Below are positions 25,126 to 34,495 of a DNA stretch of 43,384 nucleotides, piece by piece. The stretch comes from Desulfobacteraceae bacterium (GTDB lineage: Bacteria > Desulfobacterota > Desulfobacteria > Desulfobacterales > JAABTS01): positions 1-43,384 of the forward strand of contig JAABTS010000029.1 in NCBI GenBank assembly GCA_011389735.1, given 5' to 3'. Position numbers and translations under genes: made by a program. The notes beneath the pieces were generated by a model that was not told where the DNA came from, made no database searches, and worked only from the letters and a program-made list of their open reading frames with translations. Position 1 is the first letter of the stretch; each line of letters begins with the position of its first letter.

Positions 25126-27120
25126 ATGAAGAAAACGCAAGGCGTGATTCAAGGGGGGTGTATTTTTTTTCTGACAGCGATCTTCGGAACCTGCTTCGGC
25201 GTCGCAGGAGACAGCCGGGTGCTTGAACTGTCCAGGTTAAGCATCGAGGAATTGATCAGTATCAAGGTGACGTCCGTCATGAAAATACCGCAATCCTGGT
25301 CAAAAACGCCGGCGGCGATTTATGTGGTTACCCAGGAAGACATCCGGCGTTCAGGAGCGGAAAATGTGCCGGATCTTCTCAGGATGGTTCCGGGCGTACA
25401 GGTCGCTGAAATCGATGAAGACATTTATGCGATCAGCATTCGAGGGTTTAATGACGCTCACGCCAACAAGCTTCTGGTTATGGTGGATGGACGGAGCATT
25501 TATAACCATATCTTTTCCGGGGTCATCTGGAGTTACATGAATGTTGTGATGGAAGACATCGACAGGATTGAAATTATTCGAGGCCCCGGGTCAAGTGTCT
25601 GGGGGGCTAACGCGGTCAATGGGGTCATCAATATTATTACTAAAAAGACGGAGGATACAAAAGGGATGTTTGCCGGGTTCAGCGGAGGATATCCAGGCCG
25701 GGTATCAGGCACTGTTCGTTACGGCGGTGAGATCGGAAATAACGCAGGCTTCAGGATTTACGCAAGAGGGTATGAAAATCACAATGACCATCTTTCGCAG
25801 ACGGGCGACGATGCCGGGACAGTTTATAATTCAGTGATGACCGGCTTCAGGACGGATTGGGATGTAACCAGTTCAGACAATGTTTTCCTTCATGGAGAAA
25901 TGAGCCGTTACGCCAGCGACACTGTCGAGAACAATCCAATTATCCCTGATAAACTCATTCGATCCGTCGATACGGACGCATATCATCTTCTTGGGCGATG
26001 GCGGCATACATTCTCGGAAAGCTCAGAGGCCGCATGGCGGATTTATCATCAACATGAGAAACGAAGGGAAGACTACGAATTCGATACGACCGACATTGAT
26101 TTTCAACATGATTTTAAATGGAAGGAACGCCATCAATTCGTCTGGGGTCTCGGATACGGATTTATTTCAGATGAAATGATAAAGGGATTATTGGGCCGTT
26201 ATACATATAATCCCGTAAAGCGGGATCAAAGCCTGTTCAGCTTTTTTCTCCAGGATACGGTTCAACTATCGCCGGATTATCTGAATCTGACTTTGGGATC
26301 CAAATATGAGCACAACGATTACACCGGTTCTGAAATTCAGCCGGGAATACGCATATCCTGGACTCCCCATGAGCGCCATATATTCTGGGGTGCTGTGTCC
26401 CGATCGGTTCGAACCCCGTCCAGAATCGATTCCCATGCAACGGCCAAACAAGGCTCTAAATTATCCGGTGCTACAGGTCCGCCGCTCAATGCAAAGGCAG
26501 TCAGAGGCAGTGAGGATTTCGAATCCGAGGAATTAATCGCCTATGAACTCGGGTATCGACTGAATCCGCGGGATGCGTTTAATCTGGATTTTGCAGTGTT
26601 TTATAATGTTTACGATAAGTTGTTCACCTACGAAGAGCGTGAACCCGGCATATGGGAGATCGTCAATGACATGGAAGGAGAAACATACGGTATTGAGATC
26701 ACGGCGGACTATCGTCCCGTCGATTGGTGGCGGCTTTCCGGGTGCTGGTCTTATCTGGAAATGGATATGCGGCTGAAAAACGATCAGGCGGCGGATCTTA
26801 CGGAATATGTCGAAGAAACCAACCCGAAACATCAAGCATCCCTGCATTCCGCATTCAACATCAGGGATGATGTTGAACTGGATTTATCAATTCGCCATGT
26901 AGACTCCATCGGCCACCACCGTCCTGCGCTTCGTCTGGCGTCGATGCCGGGCGAAACCGGAGATTACACCGAAATCGATATCCGGCTCGCATGGAAACCG
27001 GTGAGAAATGTCGAATTGTCTCTTAACGGTAAAAACCTTGGCGGCGGCCATAGGGAATTCAGCAATTATGAAATTGACGAGAGCATCCTTTTCAAAGTGA
27101 AGATCGGATTTGGAAACTGA
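25126..27120 (+). CDS. TonB-dependent outer-membrane receptor
   Basis: 664 residues. Signal peptide to about residue 29. The plug domain follows, with VTSVMKIPQSWSKTPAAIYVV, SGAENVPDLLRMVPGVQV, ISIRGFNDAHANKLLVMVDG, and IEIIRGPGSSVWGANAVNG then VINIITKK. The 22-strand barrel ends at VELSLNGKNLGGG and a final aromatic-alternating strand FKVKIGFGN. The family imports siderophores, vitamins or glycans through the outer membrane using TonB energy; the ligand cannot be read from sequence. GGGGGTGA precedes the ATG. The gene lies between YfiR and a hybrid kinase. Such small plug-barrel receptors in this gene order probably act in signal sensing as well as uptake. Confidence 0.93.
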   Translation: MKKTQGVIQGGCIFFLTAIFGTCFGVAGDSRVLELSRLSIEELISIKVTSVMKIPQSWSKTPAAIYVVTQEDIRRSGAENVPDLLRMVPGVQVAEIDEDIYAISIRGFNDAHANKLLVMVDGRSIYNHIFSGVIWSYMNVVMEDIDRIEIIRGPGSSVWGANAVNGVINIITKKTEDTKGMFAGFSGGYPGRVSGTVRYGGEIGNNAGFRIYARGYENHNDHLSQTGDDAGTVYNSVMTGFRTDWDVTSSDNVFLHGEMSRYASDTVENNPIIPDKLIRSVDTDAYHLLGRWRHTFSESSEAAWRIYHQHEKRREDYEFDTTDIDFQHDFKWKERHQFVWGLGYGFISDEMIKGLLGRYTYNPVKRDQSLFSFFLQDTVQLSPDYLNLTLGSKYEHNDYTGSEIQPGIRISWTPHERHIFWGAVSRSVRTPSRIDSHATAKQGSKLSGATGPPLNAKAVRGSEDFESEELIAYELGYRLNPRDAFNLDFAVFYNVYDKLFTYEEREPGIWEIVNDMEGETYGIEITADYRPVDWWRLSGCWSYLEMDMRLKNDQAADLTEYVEETNPKHQASLHSAFNIRDDVELDLSIRHVDSIGHHRPALRLASMPGETGDYTEIDIRLAWKPVRNVELSLNGKNLGGGHREFSNYEIDESILFKVKIGFGN

Positions 27121-27122
27121 AT

Positions 27123-30107
27123 TTGGATAAAATCTCCCGCGCGCCCATAAAATTCAAGCTGATTTTGATGACGACCGCCGTATCAGCTCTGGCCCTGCTG
27201 TTGACATGCGTCGCGTTCATTGTCAACGATCTGGTAACGTTCAAAACGTCAATGGTTCACGATATGACGATTCTGGCAAGGATTACGGCGTCTCATTCTC
27301 AGGCGGCGGTGGATTTCAGAGACGCTCGGACCGCGAATGAAACCTTGTCCGCGCTTAAAAAGAATCCAAATGTCGTGATGGCCTGCATTCAGGATCGCGA
27401 CGGGGTAATGCTGGCCCATTATTCAAGGGACGGCGTGTCGATGGAAAATGCGCCGCCGTTCATTGCGGAAACAGGTTATCTTTTTCAGAATCGCCATTTG
27501 ATCGTTTATGAACCCATTTTTTCGGATGAAAAACGAATCGGCGTTCTCCGTATCGAATCAGACCTGCAAAGGCTTTATGACAGATTATACACGAATGTGA
27601 GTATCGGCTTTCTGATCATGGGACTTGCGACGCTCCTGGCCTTTGCTCTGGCGTCAAAGTTTCAGAATCTGATTTCGAAACCGATTCTGCATTTGCTGGA
27701 AACAACCATCGCCGTGTCAACAGGTGAAAAAGATTACGCTCATCGAGCGGAAAAATTCGGAGATGATGAACTGGGGCTGCTGACCGACGGTTTCAACGCC
27801 ATGATGGCGGAAATCGAAAAACGGGATCTCCGGCTGTCCGAAAGAGGGGATCAGGCGGAACAGGCAAGACGCTACAGCGAACATCTAATGCTCATGGTAG
27901 CCGATAATTCCCCGGCTTATATCGGTTATGTCGGGTTGGACGATCTGCGCTACCGGTTTGTGAATCAAAAATTTGAAGCCGCGTTCGGACGCCCGCGTGA
28001 TCAAATTATTGGAGAACATATTAAAAATATTATCGGCGAAGCAAACTACAAATTCGCTCTTCCCCACATAGAAACAGTTAAATCCGGGTTGCCCGCGTCT
28101 TATGAGAATTCTTTCCCGCTGGAAACCGGAACGCGATGGATCAAGGTGAATTATGTTCCTGATTTCGATGAGAATGGGGCCGTGAGAGGAATTGTCGTGA
28201 TGAGTTACGATATCACGGATCAGAAAAACATCGAAATCACCCTGCATAAGGCGAAAGACGACGCTGAAACCGCAAACCGGGCCAAATCGGAATTTCTGGC
28301 CAACATGAGTCATGAAATCCGGACGCCGATGAATGCGATCATCGGCTTAAGCCACCTTGCTTTGCAGACACAGATGACGCCTCAGCAATCAGACTATCAG
28401 CAAAAAATCCACGCATCCGCGAATTCACTCCTCAGATTGATTGATGATATCCTTGATTTTTCTAAGATCGAAGCCGGTAAGCTGGATATCGAACATCATG
28501 ATTTCTTCCTCGCTGATGTGCTCGAACGTCTGTCATCCCTTATCAGCGTGGAAGCCGCTGAAAAAGGATTGACCTTTTCGCTCGATATGGACGAATCGAT
28601 CCCCGACGTTCTGGTGGGAGATGAGATGCGTTTAAGACAGGTGCTTATCAATCTCACATCAAACGCGGTCAAATTTACTCATCAGGGAGAAATTTCGATT
28701 TCAATAAATGTGCTTGAATGGTCTGATAAGGACCTAGTTTTGCGTTTTATCATCCGAGATACGGGTATCGGTATGAACCGGGAACAGCTCGATCAATTGT
28801 TCAAGCCTTTCGAACAGGGGGACGCATCAATTAATCGCAAATACGGCGGCACGGGATTGGGATTGGCCATCAGCAAGCGACTGGTGGATATGATGGGAGG
28901 AGAAATAGATGTCGACAGCGAACCAGGGTATGGCGCGCAATTTGCTTTGATCCTCAGATTTGCAATATCAAATAAAACAGCGCCCCTGTATACCACCCAT
29001 TTTTCCAGAGATATGGCTAAAAATTGGCTGGCGGAAAGTCAAATTCTACTGGTTGAAGATAACGAGATCAACCTTCAGGTCGCCCGGGAATTGATGGAAC
29101 ATGCCGGTATCGTCGTCACAACCGCGGTCAATGGGGAACAGGCCGTGGAGATGGCCAATATGAATCCGTTCGACGCCGTACTCATGGACTTGCAGATGCC
29201 CGTAATGGACGGCCTGACAGCGACTCAACGAATTCGATCCGGCAACGCGCCGTCAGGTCTTCCTATTATCGCCATGACCGCCAACGCCATGGCCGGAGAC
29301 AGGGAACAATGCCTGAATGCGGGAATGAACGATTATATCTCCAAACCCATCAAGCCGCCGATTTTATATGAAACCCTGATTCGATGGATCAAACCGGAGG
29401 CCTTGCCGATTCTTGCGCATAGCGGGACAGCGCCGCAGGAGTCTCCGTCGTCGGAAGATCTGAACATTTTCAATTCATTGGAAGGCGTGGATGTGAAAAC
29501 AGGCCTCAACCATGTGAATGATAACGGCGATATCTACATGAAAGTTCTCGAAAATACTTACACCCGGTTTTCAGACGTCACGGATCAAATCAAAAAAAAA
29601 CTGGACGAAAATGATCAGGAAACCGCCCTTCGTATGGCGCACACATTCAAAGGCGTCGCCGGGACCATGGGCGCCCTGGAACTGAGTGAAAAAGCCTTTG
29701 AACTTGAAAAGGCCATTAAAAAGAATGAAACAAGTATGATTCCTGTTCTACTGGAAACTGTTTCCAAAAAATGGAGCAAAGTGAAGACGTCGCTGAAAAC
29801 GTTGTTCAACGAACGAGACTGCCTCAATCAAAAAAATCTTCAGTTCGCTGAAACGGCCGGCGAACAGGATATGGAACAATTGAAAGTTCTTTTAAAAACG
29901 CTTTCCGGCCTCATCGACGAAGGCGATTCCGAAGCGTTGAAGCGTGTCCGTGAAATCAAGGGGTTGATGAAATCATCGATGATTACGGACGATATTCAAC
30001 TGCTCGAATCTCAAATCGATGAATACGAATTCGATGACGCGCAGGAAACGTTGAAACGGATGATCAAAGAGTTCGCGGGACTTATGGGGACGTCCTCGAA
30101 TAATTAA
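27123..30107 (+). CDS. Membrane hybrid histidine kinase (periplasmic sensor, HAMP, PAS, HisKA, REC, Hpt)
   Basis: 994 residues. TM1 (about 13-36), a CHASE8-like periplasmic sensor (about 37-155), TM2 (about 156-178, GFLIMGLATLLAFALA), HAMP (about 180-235), PAS (about 255-370). The HisKA box has phospho-His397 in NMSHEIRTPMN. HATPase_c has the N box (LTSNAVKFT), G1 (RDTGIGM) and G2 (GGTGLGLAIS). The receiver has Asp689 in LMDLQMPVMDG; the C-terminal Hpt has His840 in AHTFKGVAG. A full phosphorelay is thus present in one chain, but the final response regulator is not nearby. The start is TTG at 27123, two bases after the receptor stop; translation is probably coupled. Confidence 0.93.
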   Translation: MDKISRAPIKFKLILMTTAVSALALLLTCVAFIVNDLVTFKTSMVHDMTILARITASHSQAAVDFRDARTANETLSALKKNPNVVMACIQDRDGVMLAHYSRDGVSMENAPPFIAETGYLFQNRHLIVYEPIFSDEKRIGVLRIESDLQRLYDRLYTNVSIGFLIMGLATLLAFALASKFQNLISKPILHLLETTIAVSTGEKDYAHRAEKFGDDELGLLTDGFNAMMAEIEKRDLRLSERGDQAEQARRYSEHLMLMVADNSPAYIGYVGLDDLRYRFVNQKFEAAFGRPRDQIIGEHIKNIIGEANYKFALPHIETVKSGLPASYENSFPLETGTRWIKVNYVPDFDENGAVRGIVVMSYDITDQKNIEITLHKAKDDAETANRAKSEFLANMSHEIRTPMNAIIGLSHLALQTQMTPQQSDYQQKIHASANSLLRLIDDILDFSKIEAGKLDIEHHDFFLADVLERLSSLISVEAAEKGLTFSLDMDESIPDVLVGDEMRLRQVLINLTSNAVKFTHQGEISISINVLEWSDKDLVLRFIIRDTGIGMNREQLDQLFKPFEQGDASINRKYGGTGLGLAISKRLVDMMGGEIDVDSEPGYGAQFALILRFAISNKTAPLYTTHFSRDMAKNWLAESQILLVEDNEINLQVARELMEHAGIVVTTAVNGEQAVEMANMNPFDAVLMDLQMPVMDGLTATQRIRSGNAPSGLPIIAMTANAMAGDREQCLNAGMNDYISKPIKPPILYETLIRWIKPEALPILAHSGTAPQESPSSEDLNIFNSLEGVDVKTGLNHVNDNGDIYMKVLENTYTRFSDVTDQIKKKLDENDQETALRMAHTFKGVAGTMGALELSEKAFELEKAIKKNETSMIPVLLETVSKKWSKVKTSLKTLFNERDCLNQKNLQFAETAGEQDMEQLKVLLKTLSGLIDEGDSEALKRVREIKGLMKSSMITDDIQLLESQIDEYEFDDAQETLKRMIKEFAGLMGTSSNN

Positions 30108-30306
30108 AGAATTCTTGATCTCTCGGAAAAGACAATGACACAATTTAGCCGTTTTTGAGTCCGTTCGGCTTGCCGTTGAAAGAATGCGGCCGTTGAACTT
30201 CGTAACGCCTTCGACCCCGGCTGAGACTTTCGTTTATTCTTCAGTTCCGCCTTGACCGGGTTAACCGAACTTCATGGTTTTTTAGAGCGTGTTTGAAAAA
30301 TAGTAA
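30108..30306. other. Intergenic segment left of the IS remnants
   Basis: No supportable gene. On the minus strand an open frame without a start codon (about 30110-30265) reads NPVKAELKNKRKSQPG and so on; it has no recognised family and could be part of an old mobile repeat. Confidence 0.35.
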
Positions 30307-30420
30307 TCACGGAGATAACCTCCTTAGCATATTTCCTATCATTGCAATATGTATCATGGTTTCGCTCGTGCTTAATTGACGTTCATAGTCTTTACTAAGA
30401 GGGTGCTTTAAAAATACCCT
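30307..30420 (-). pseudogene. C-terminal remnant of an IS5-type transposase
   Basis: Minus-strand frame ending at the stop 30307-30309 reads PLSKDYERQLSTSETMIHIA followed by MIGNMLRRLSP. This matches the C-terminal signature of IS5-family transposases (RRLSKDYERxxxTSEAxIxIAMIRxMLRRL). Only about 37 residues remain. It meets the oppositely oriented IS1634-like remnant at about 30425. Confidence 0.65.
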
Positions 30421-30429
30421 CTTAGGTAT

Positions 30430-30870
30430 CGGATATGTTGCTCAAGAATAAGGATACCATCGAAAACCATCTGCAAAAGCAAGAGCGACATCTTTTCAAT
30501 CTTGAGGAACATGTTACTCGATTTGGAAGATGCCTTCCGTTCGATGAAATCTGAACTTGGACTCAGACCGGTCCATCATCAGAGGGAATATCGATGTGAA
30601 GGTCATCTGTTTATTACAGTTCTGGCTTACCATATTCTTCATTCAATTCGATTAAAACTCAAGGAACAAGGAATAACGTATTGCTGGAGAACGATTCGGA
30701 ACACGCTATCCTCTCATCACCGTGTGACGACCTCAATGAAACGCTCGGATGGCAAAATGCTATATATCCGTCCATAAAACTGCAATGCCCGAAGATTGCC
30801 ACACCATGATTTATGATGCACTTGGCCTTCCCCATCGTCCGGGCAAGGTTAGCAAGGCCCATAAACGGCA
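30430..30870 (+). pseudogene. Remnant of an IS1634-type (IS4-superfamily) transposase
   Basis: Frame from 30502 gives DLEDAFRSMKSELGLRPVHH, then REYRCEGHLFITVLAYHILH, IRLKLKEQGI and TTSMKRSDGKMLYIRP, the C-terminal catalytic part of IS1634 transposases (E-containing DDE segment). A frameshift near 30765 moves the end (TAMPEDCHTMIYDALGLP then HRPGKVSK) into another frame. The N-terminal half is missing, so it is inactive. It lies directly downstream of the phosphorothioation operon. Confidence 0.75.
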
Positions 30871-30947
30871 GAGCAATGATAAAAAATCTCTTCGAATCCA
30901 GATAAAAAACAAGTCCGCTATTTCCGGTCAGATGACGCCGTCAAAGA

Positions 30948-31814
30948 TCAGCGTTTCGCCTCTTCTTTAAAAAATTTTAATAAAGATACGATTTCTGAAT
31001 CAATATTTTCGTTTATCCTTATATGACGGGCCAGCTCTCCGCGCCGATCATTCGAAGATGAATCGTACAGGCGCATTCGGCGAAGCATTCGTTTTCCATC
31101 AATCAAGCGGCTGAGTTTCTCCCAACGGTTTTTATCAATACTTGTTATTCCTTCCGCGAAAGCCTCTATTTTATCGATGACGCCGTTTAATTGTGCGAGT
31201 ACTGAATCTCCGAACCTTTTTTTAAGGTATTTCGTCGTTTCTTCCAGCAAATCCATCCCTGCTTTTTGGGTTCCAAACTCATTCGGGAAATGCTCGCCGT
31301 TTTCATGGCAATAGATAGCCGCTGCGGATAAAACCTTAACATTTTCGGCCTGCTGGTTGATATCGATGAGTACTTCATCAATTGGCCTCAATGAACGAAA
31401 ATATTTATCCGCAAGGACAATTTCAATTTCATTTGGGGAAAGCAGGTAGTTTTCTATCTCCCATTTTTTCAAAATCTTGATATGTTCGCCCCAGGGATTT
31501 CCGGCGGCGAGAACAGCATCATCTTTCTCCCACCAGAGATCCCACAAACGATATTGGAGTAACGCATCCCGATCTACTATTCCAAAAGCGTTAACGCCTC
31601 TCCGCCTGTCAAACCCGACCCGGCTGATTACCTGTCCACAACCGCCGCCCACTCCCGAATCTACTGATTTAAATTCCACAAACCGCCCTTCATCGAAAAA
31701 CCAACGTTCTTTAATAATTTGAACATCTTCTTCGGATTCCAGATAAACAATAGTTTTATCCAGATAGGCGCTATCGATCGTATCCAGTTTTTGATATTGT
31801 TTCAGACCAGGCAT
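30948..31814 (-). CDS. DUF4435 / TOPRIM-like protein, AriB-like
   Basis: 288 residues. N-terminal half looks TOPRIM-like: acidic strand TIVYLESEEDVQII (Glu26/Glu28/Asp30), a Gly-rich turn GGGCGQVISRVGF, then FGIVDRDALL with the DxD pair Asp81/Asp83 and later KKWEIENYLLSPNEIE, the IENYLL landmark of DUF4435. The C-terminal third is helical and charged. DUF4435 proteins act as nuclease effectors beside an ABC-type ATPase in PARIS (AriB) and related anti-phage systems. Its start follows the stop of the ATPase gene directly (TAAATG), so the two are co-translated. Last gene of the operon. Assignment to AriB itself is inference; OLD-like TOPRIM proteins are the alternative. Confidence 0.75.
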   Translation of the reverse strand: MPGLKQYQKLDTIDSAYLDKTIVYLESEEDVQIIKERWFFDEGRFVEFKSVDSGVGGGCGQVISRVGFDRRRGVNAFGIVDRDALLQYRLWDLWWEKDDAVLAAGNPWGEHIKILKKWEIENYLLSPNEIEIVLADKYFRSLRPIDEVLIDINQQAENVKVLSAAAIYCHENGEHFPNEFGTQKAGMDLLEETTKYLKKRFGDSVLAQLNGVIDKIEAFAEGITSIDKNRWEKLSRLIDGKRMLRRMRLYDSSSNDRRGELARHIRINENIDSEIVSLLKFFKEEAKR

Positions 31815-32972
31815 TTAAGAGATTCCCTGCTTAATGATTTCACCGCCCTTTCTTATTCCTTCTTCGGGTATATCAAGAGGGAAGGCGCTTAGTATCTCCC
31901 TTGAATGTGTGCTGGCGATTACTGTTAATCCAGGATAATCTCTCACCAGTCCCTTAAACAGATCTATAATGTGATGCTGCCAGTTTGGATGGAGATGAAC
32001 ATCGAGTTCGTCGATTAAAATTATTGTATTTTGCGTCATATGTGCGCCTATTCGAAGAAATAGCTGCACAAGACTTTTTTCTCCACTGCTCAGTTGATCC
32101 AGTCGATGTTTCTCTCCGCCATTATTGACAATGGCTTCAGGCGGATCTTTACGAACATCCGACAAAAATTTAACGCCTTCGTCAAACACTCTTTTGTTGA
32201 TAATTTCCCTGGCGCGTTCAAAACGACCGTCTCCAAGCCATTTTAGCCAGACCAGCAAATTATCCAGAGACTGTTCCCATTCTCGTCCCTGAGATGTAAT
32301 TTCATAGGCCGATGAATACCCCCAATCTTTAGGTCTTGAAATAGATCGATTGACGGTTCCAACACGTTCAATATCTCTATAGGCGGAAAAAAACAATACT
32401 CTTGGAAGGGTCATTGATGGTTCTTCAAAACCCGAAGGAGGCGATCCAAGCTCAGTTTCGGCTTGGACTACTCCAATGAAAGCATCTAAAAACTCATCTG
32501 ATTTTCCTCCGACCGGCTTCCAACTCTTCTCGAACCGGCTTTGCCTGTAACCCATTCGATACCAATTCTGGATACCAAAATGATTCAGCTCATTTTCCGT
32601 CCAATCCTTGATCGCCGGAGTTTCTCTATTTAGGTTGCCTGCCAGCATGGATAACAGGACACAATGCTTTGTATCTTTCCATGTCGCCTGCATACGAATA
32701 TCCCACTGAATTCCGCCATTTTTCAGGTCTATGTCCTCATGTCCGAAATGTTTGGGTTCCGGATTGAAAACAAAATGCATGAGCTTCGAAAGGACTTCCA
32801 ACAAAGTGGTTTTCCCGTAACCGTTTTTGGACAGCAACAGAAACAAATTACATGGCTGCCCGGCGGTGTCCGTGAAGTCGATCTCATAAGGGTGAGTCCG
32901 GAATGGCCCGACATTATCGATGGTAACATGGAAGGGTTCAAACCGGTCCACGATAAAGTTATTTCTTATCAT
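31815..32972 (-). CDS. ABC/SMC-type AAA ATPase, AriA-like
   Basis: 385 residues. Walker A region LLLSKNGYGKTTLLE (48-55; Ser48 replaces the first Gly), a long insertion lobe, ABC signature LSSGEKSLVQLFL, Walker B NTIILIDELDVHLHP and H-loop VIASTHSREIL: a single-chain AAA_15/AAA_21 ATPase of the kind found in OLD, RloA and PARIS AriA proteins. Its partner is probably the DUF4435 protein directly downstream. It shares ATGA with the upstream DndE-FtsK gene, so it belongs to the phosphorothioation operon. It likely acts as a sensor or scaffold that controls the downstream effector; that role is inferred from PARIS. Confidence 0.82.
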   Translation of the reverse strand: MIRNNFIVDRFEPFHVTIDNVGPFRTHPYEIDFTDTAGQPCNLFLLLSKNGYGKTTLLEVLSKLMHFVFNPEPKHFGHEDIDLKNGGIQWDIRMQATWKDTKHCVLLSMLAGNLNRETPAIKDWTENELNHFGIQNWYRMGYRQSRFEKSWKPVGGKSDEFLDAFIGVVQAETELGSPPSGFEEPSMTLPRVLFFSAYRDIERVGTVNRSISRPKDWGYSSAYEITSQGREWEQSLDNLLVWLKWLGDGRFERAREIINKRVFDEGVKFLSDVRKDPPEAIVNNGGEKHRLDQLSSGEKSLVQLFLRIGAHMTQNTIILIDELDVHLHPNWQHHIIDLFKGLVRDYPGLTVIASTHSREILSAFPLDIPEEGIRKGGEIIKQGIS

Positions 32973-34495
32973 AACGACCTCTTCTGTTGTATGGCCGATT
33001 TAACAATCGTATTTATATCATCCCTTGTTATATGTACGCCGTGGACTCTTTCAGGTTCCTTCCCGGGGTCGACTTTTACGAGCATATCACCATTCATTAA
33101 AAGCTTTTCAGCTCCTGTCTGATCCAAAATAATTTTTGATTCGGTGCTTTTTTGAACCGTCAAAGCGATCCGGGCTCGAATATTGGATCTTATTAGACCA
33201 CTGAATGTTTTCGCATCAGGCCGTTGTGTCGCCAGTACAAGATGTATCCCAACGGCGCGCGCCACCTGAGCGATACGAATAATGCGGTTTTCCACTTCAT
33301 GATTGGATTGTAAAAACAAGTCCGCCAACTCTTCAATGAATATAACTATCCTGGGAAAACTCACCTTTCCGGTTTCCAGGGCGTCAGCCAAATTAGACAC
33401 TTTAATACGTTCCAATTCATTTGTTCGTGTTTCCATTTCTTCAATCAAATGACTCAGTGTCTCATTCGCATCCCCTGCGTCCGTAATCACTTTTCCCTGA
33501 TATAAATGAGGCAAATCCCTATAGTGGCCGAACTCAACACGCTTGGTGTCGATCAGGCAAACTTGAAGTTCTTCCGGATCAAATTGCATCAACAGTGATA
33601 AAAGTAATGTATGAACACAAACGCTCTTACCGCTGCCGGTAGTTCCGCCGATTAGAAGATGAGGGGCCTGAACGAGGTTAAAATGATATGGATTCCCAAG
33701 TATATCAACACCTGGCCAGACATTTAAAGATGTAGCATCATGCTCTGTTTCGGATATCCATTTATGCAATTCCGACATGGCGACATGCTTCCAGCTTTCA
33801 CGGGGGCGGGGAATATCGAGTCCCACAAGCCGAGGCGTTGATGTGCCTCGAACCATTAAAGAGTTCTCGGGAAGCCCTAATAGAAAACAAAGCTTATCCA
33901 ATCCCTTTCGCAAAATCTCCATTTCCCGTGCGTTTTCGATATGAAGGAAATACCTTGTCATTCGAGGTCCTTTTGTCTCCTGCTCACTTTTTGCACTGAC
34001 GCCGATTTCTTTTAATGCGGAAATCAGGTTTTCACCGACATCACCCGATACGCCGGCGTCATCAGAAGAGGCGATATTTGAAAAAAATTCATGGTAGAGA
34101 TAGTCATAAAAGTCATGTCCTGACCGCCAGCTTGATTTAATCTCATGTAATCCGCGGCGTATATGCCTTTGTAAAAGACGCCGGAATTGTTCCTCGTTTT
34201 TAAAAAGATTTTCATTATGATGGACACTCAACAAAGCGCAAACTCCGTCCGTAATATCTCGACCCCCCAGATCATCGCCTTTTTGCCCTTTCCAGGTGAC
34301 TTGCTCAAGATCATAATTTTTTGAACGTCCGTGCCAGGTATCAAAGCTTTCATCCGGCATCGAAGGCATGGAAAGCGATTTTCCAAGCGCTATTCTCAAA
34401 ACTGACCATTTCGGTAAATCGGGCATTTCCAGCCCGTGTCTGCGAACGGTTTCGATAAATAATTCATCGTCTTCATCAATATAAATATCAGGCAT
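32969..34495 (-). CDS. dndE: DndE-domain / FtsK-type DNA translocase fusion protein
   Basis: 508 residues. Residues 10-130 look like a DndE domain (DELFIETVRRHGLEMPDLP, WSVLRIALGKSL, then a basic helix FRRLLQRHIRRGLHEIK). DndE normally is a stand-alone protein of about 110-120 residues that binds nicked DNA. Residues 165-235 match the FtsK beta region (GPRMTRYFL, VGLDIPRPRES). Residues 270-500 form the FtsK/SpoIIIE motor: Walker A GGTTGSGKS (283-291), Walker B IVIFIEELADL (383-393), LATQRPDAKTFSGLIRSN and GAEKLLMNGDML. No FtsK membrane domain or gamma domain. The start at 34495 overlaps the dndD stop by 8 bases (ATGCCTGA); an upstream in-frame ATG at 34537 would overlap by 50. It probably couples DNA translocation to phosphorothioate modification or surveillance. 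Confidence 0.85.
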   Translation of the reverse strand: MPDIYIDEDDELFIETVRRHGLEMPDLPKWSVLRIALGKSLSMPSMPDESFDTWHGRSKNYDLEQVTWKGQKGDDLGGRDITDGVCALLSVHHNENLFKNEEQFRRLLQRHIRRGLHEIKSSWRSGHDFYDYLYHEFFSNIASSDDAGVSGDVGENLISALKEIGVSAKSEQETKGPRMTRYFLHIENAREMEILRKGLDKLCFLLGLPENSLMVRGTSTPRLVGLDIPRPRESWKHVAMSELHKWISETEHDATSLNVWPGVDILGNPYHFNLVQAPHLLIGGTTGSGKSVCVHTLLLSLLMQFDPEELQVCLIDTKRVEFGHYRDLPHLYQGKVITDAGDANETLSHLIEEMETRTNELERIKVSNLADALETGKVSFPRIVIFIEELADLFLQSNHEVENRIIRIAQVARAVGIHLVLATQRPDAKTFSGLIRSNIRARIALTVQKSTESKIILDQTGAEKLLMNGDMLVKVDPGKEPERVHGVHITRDDINTIVKSAIQQKRSL

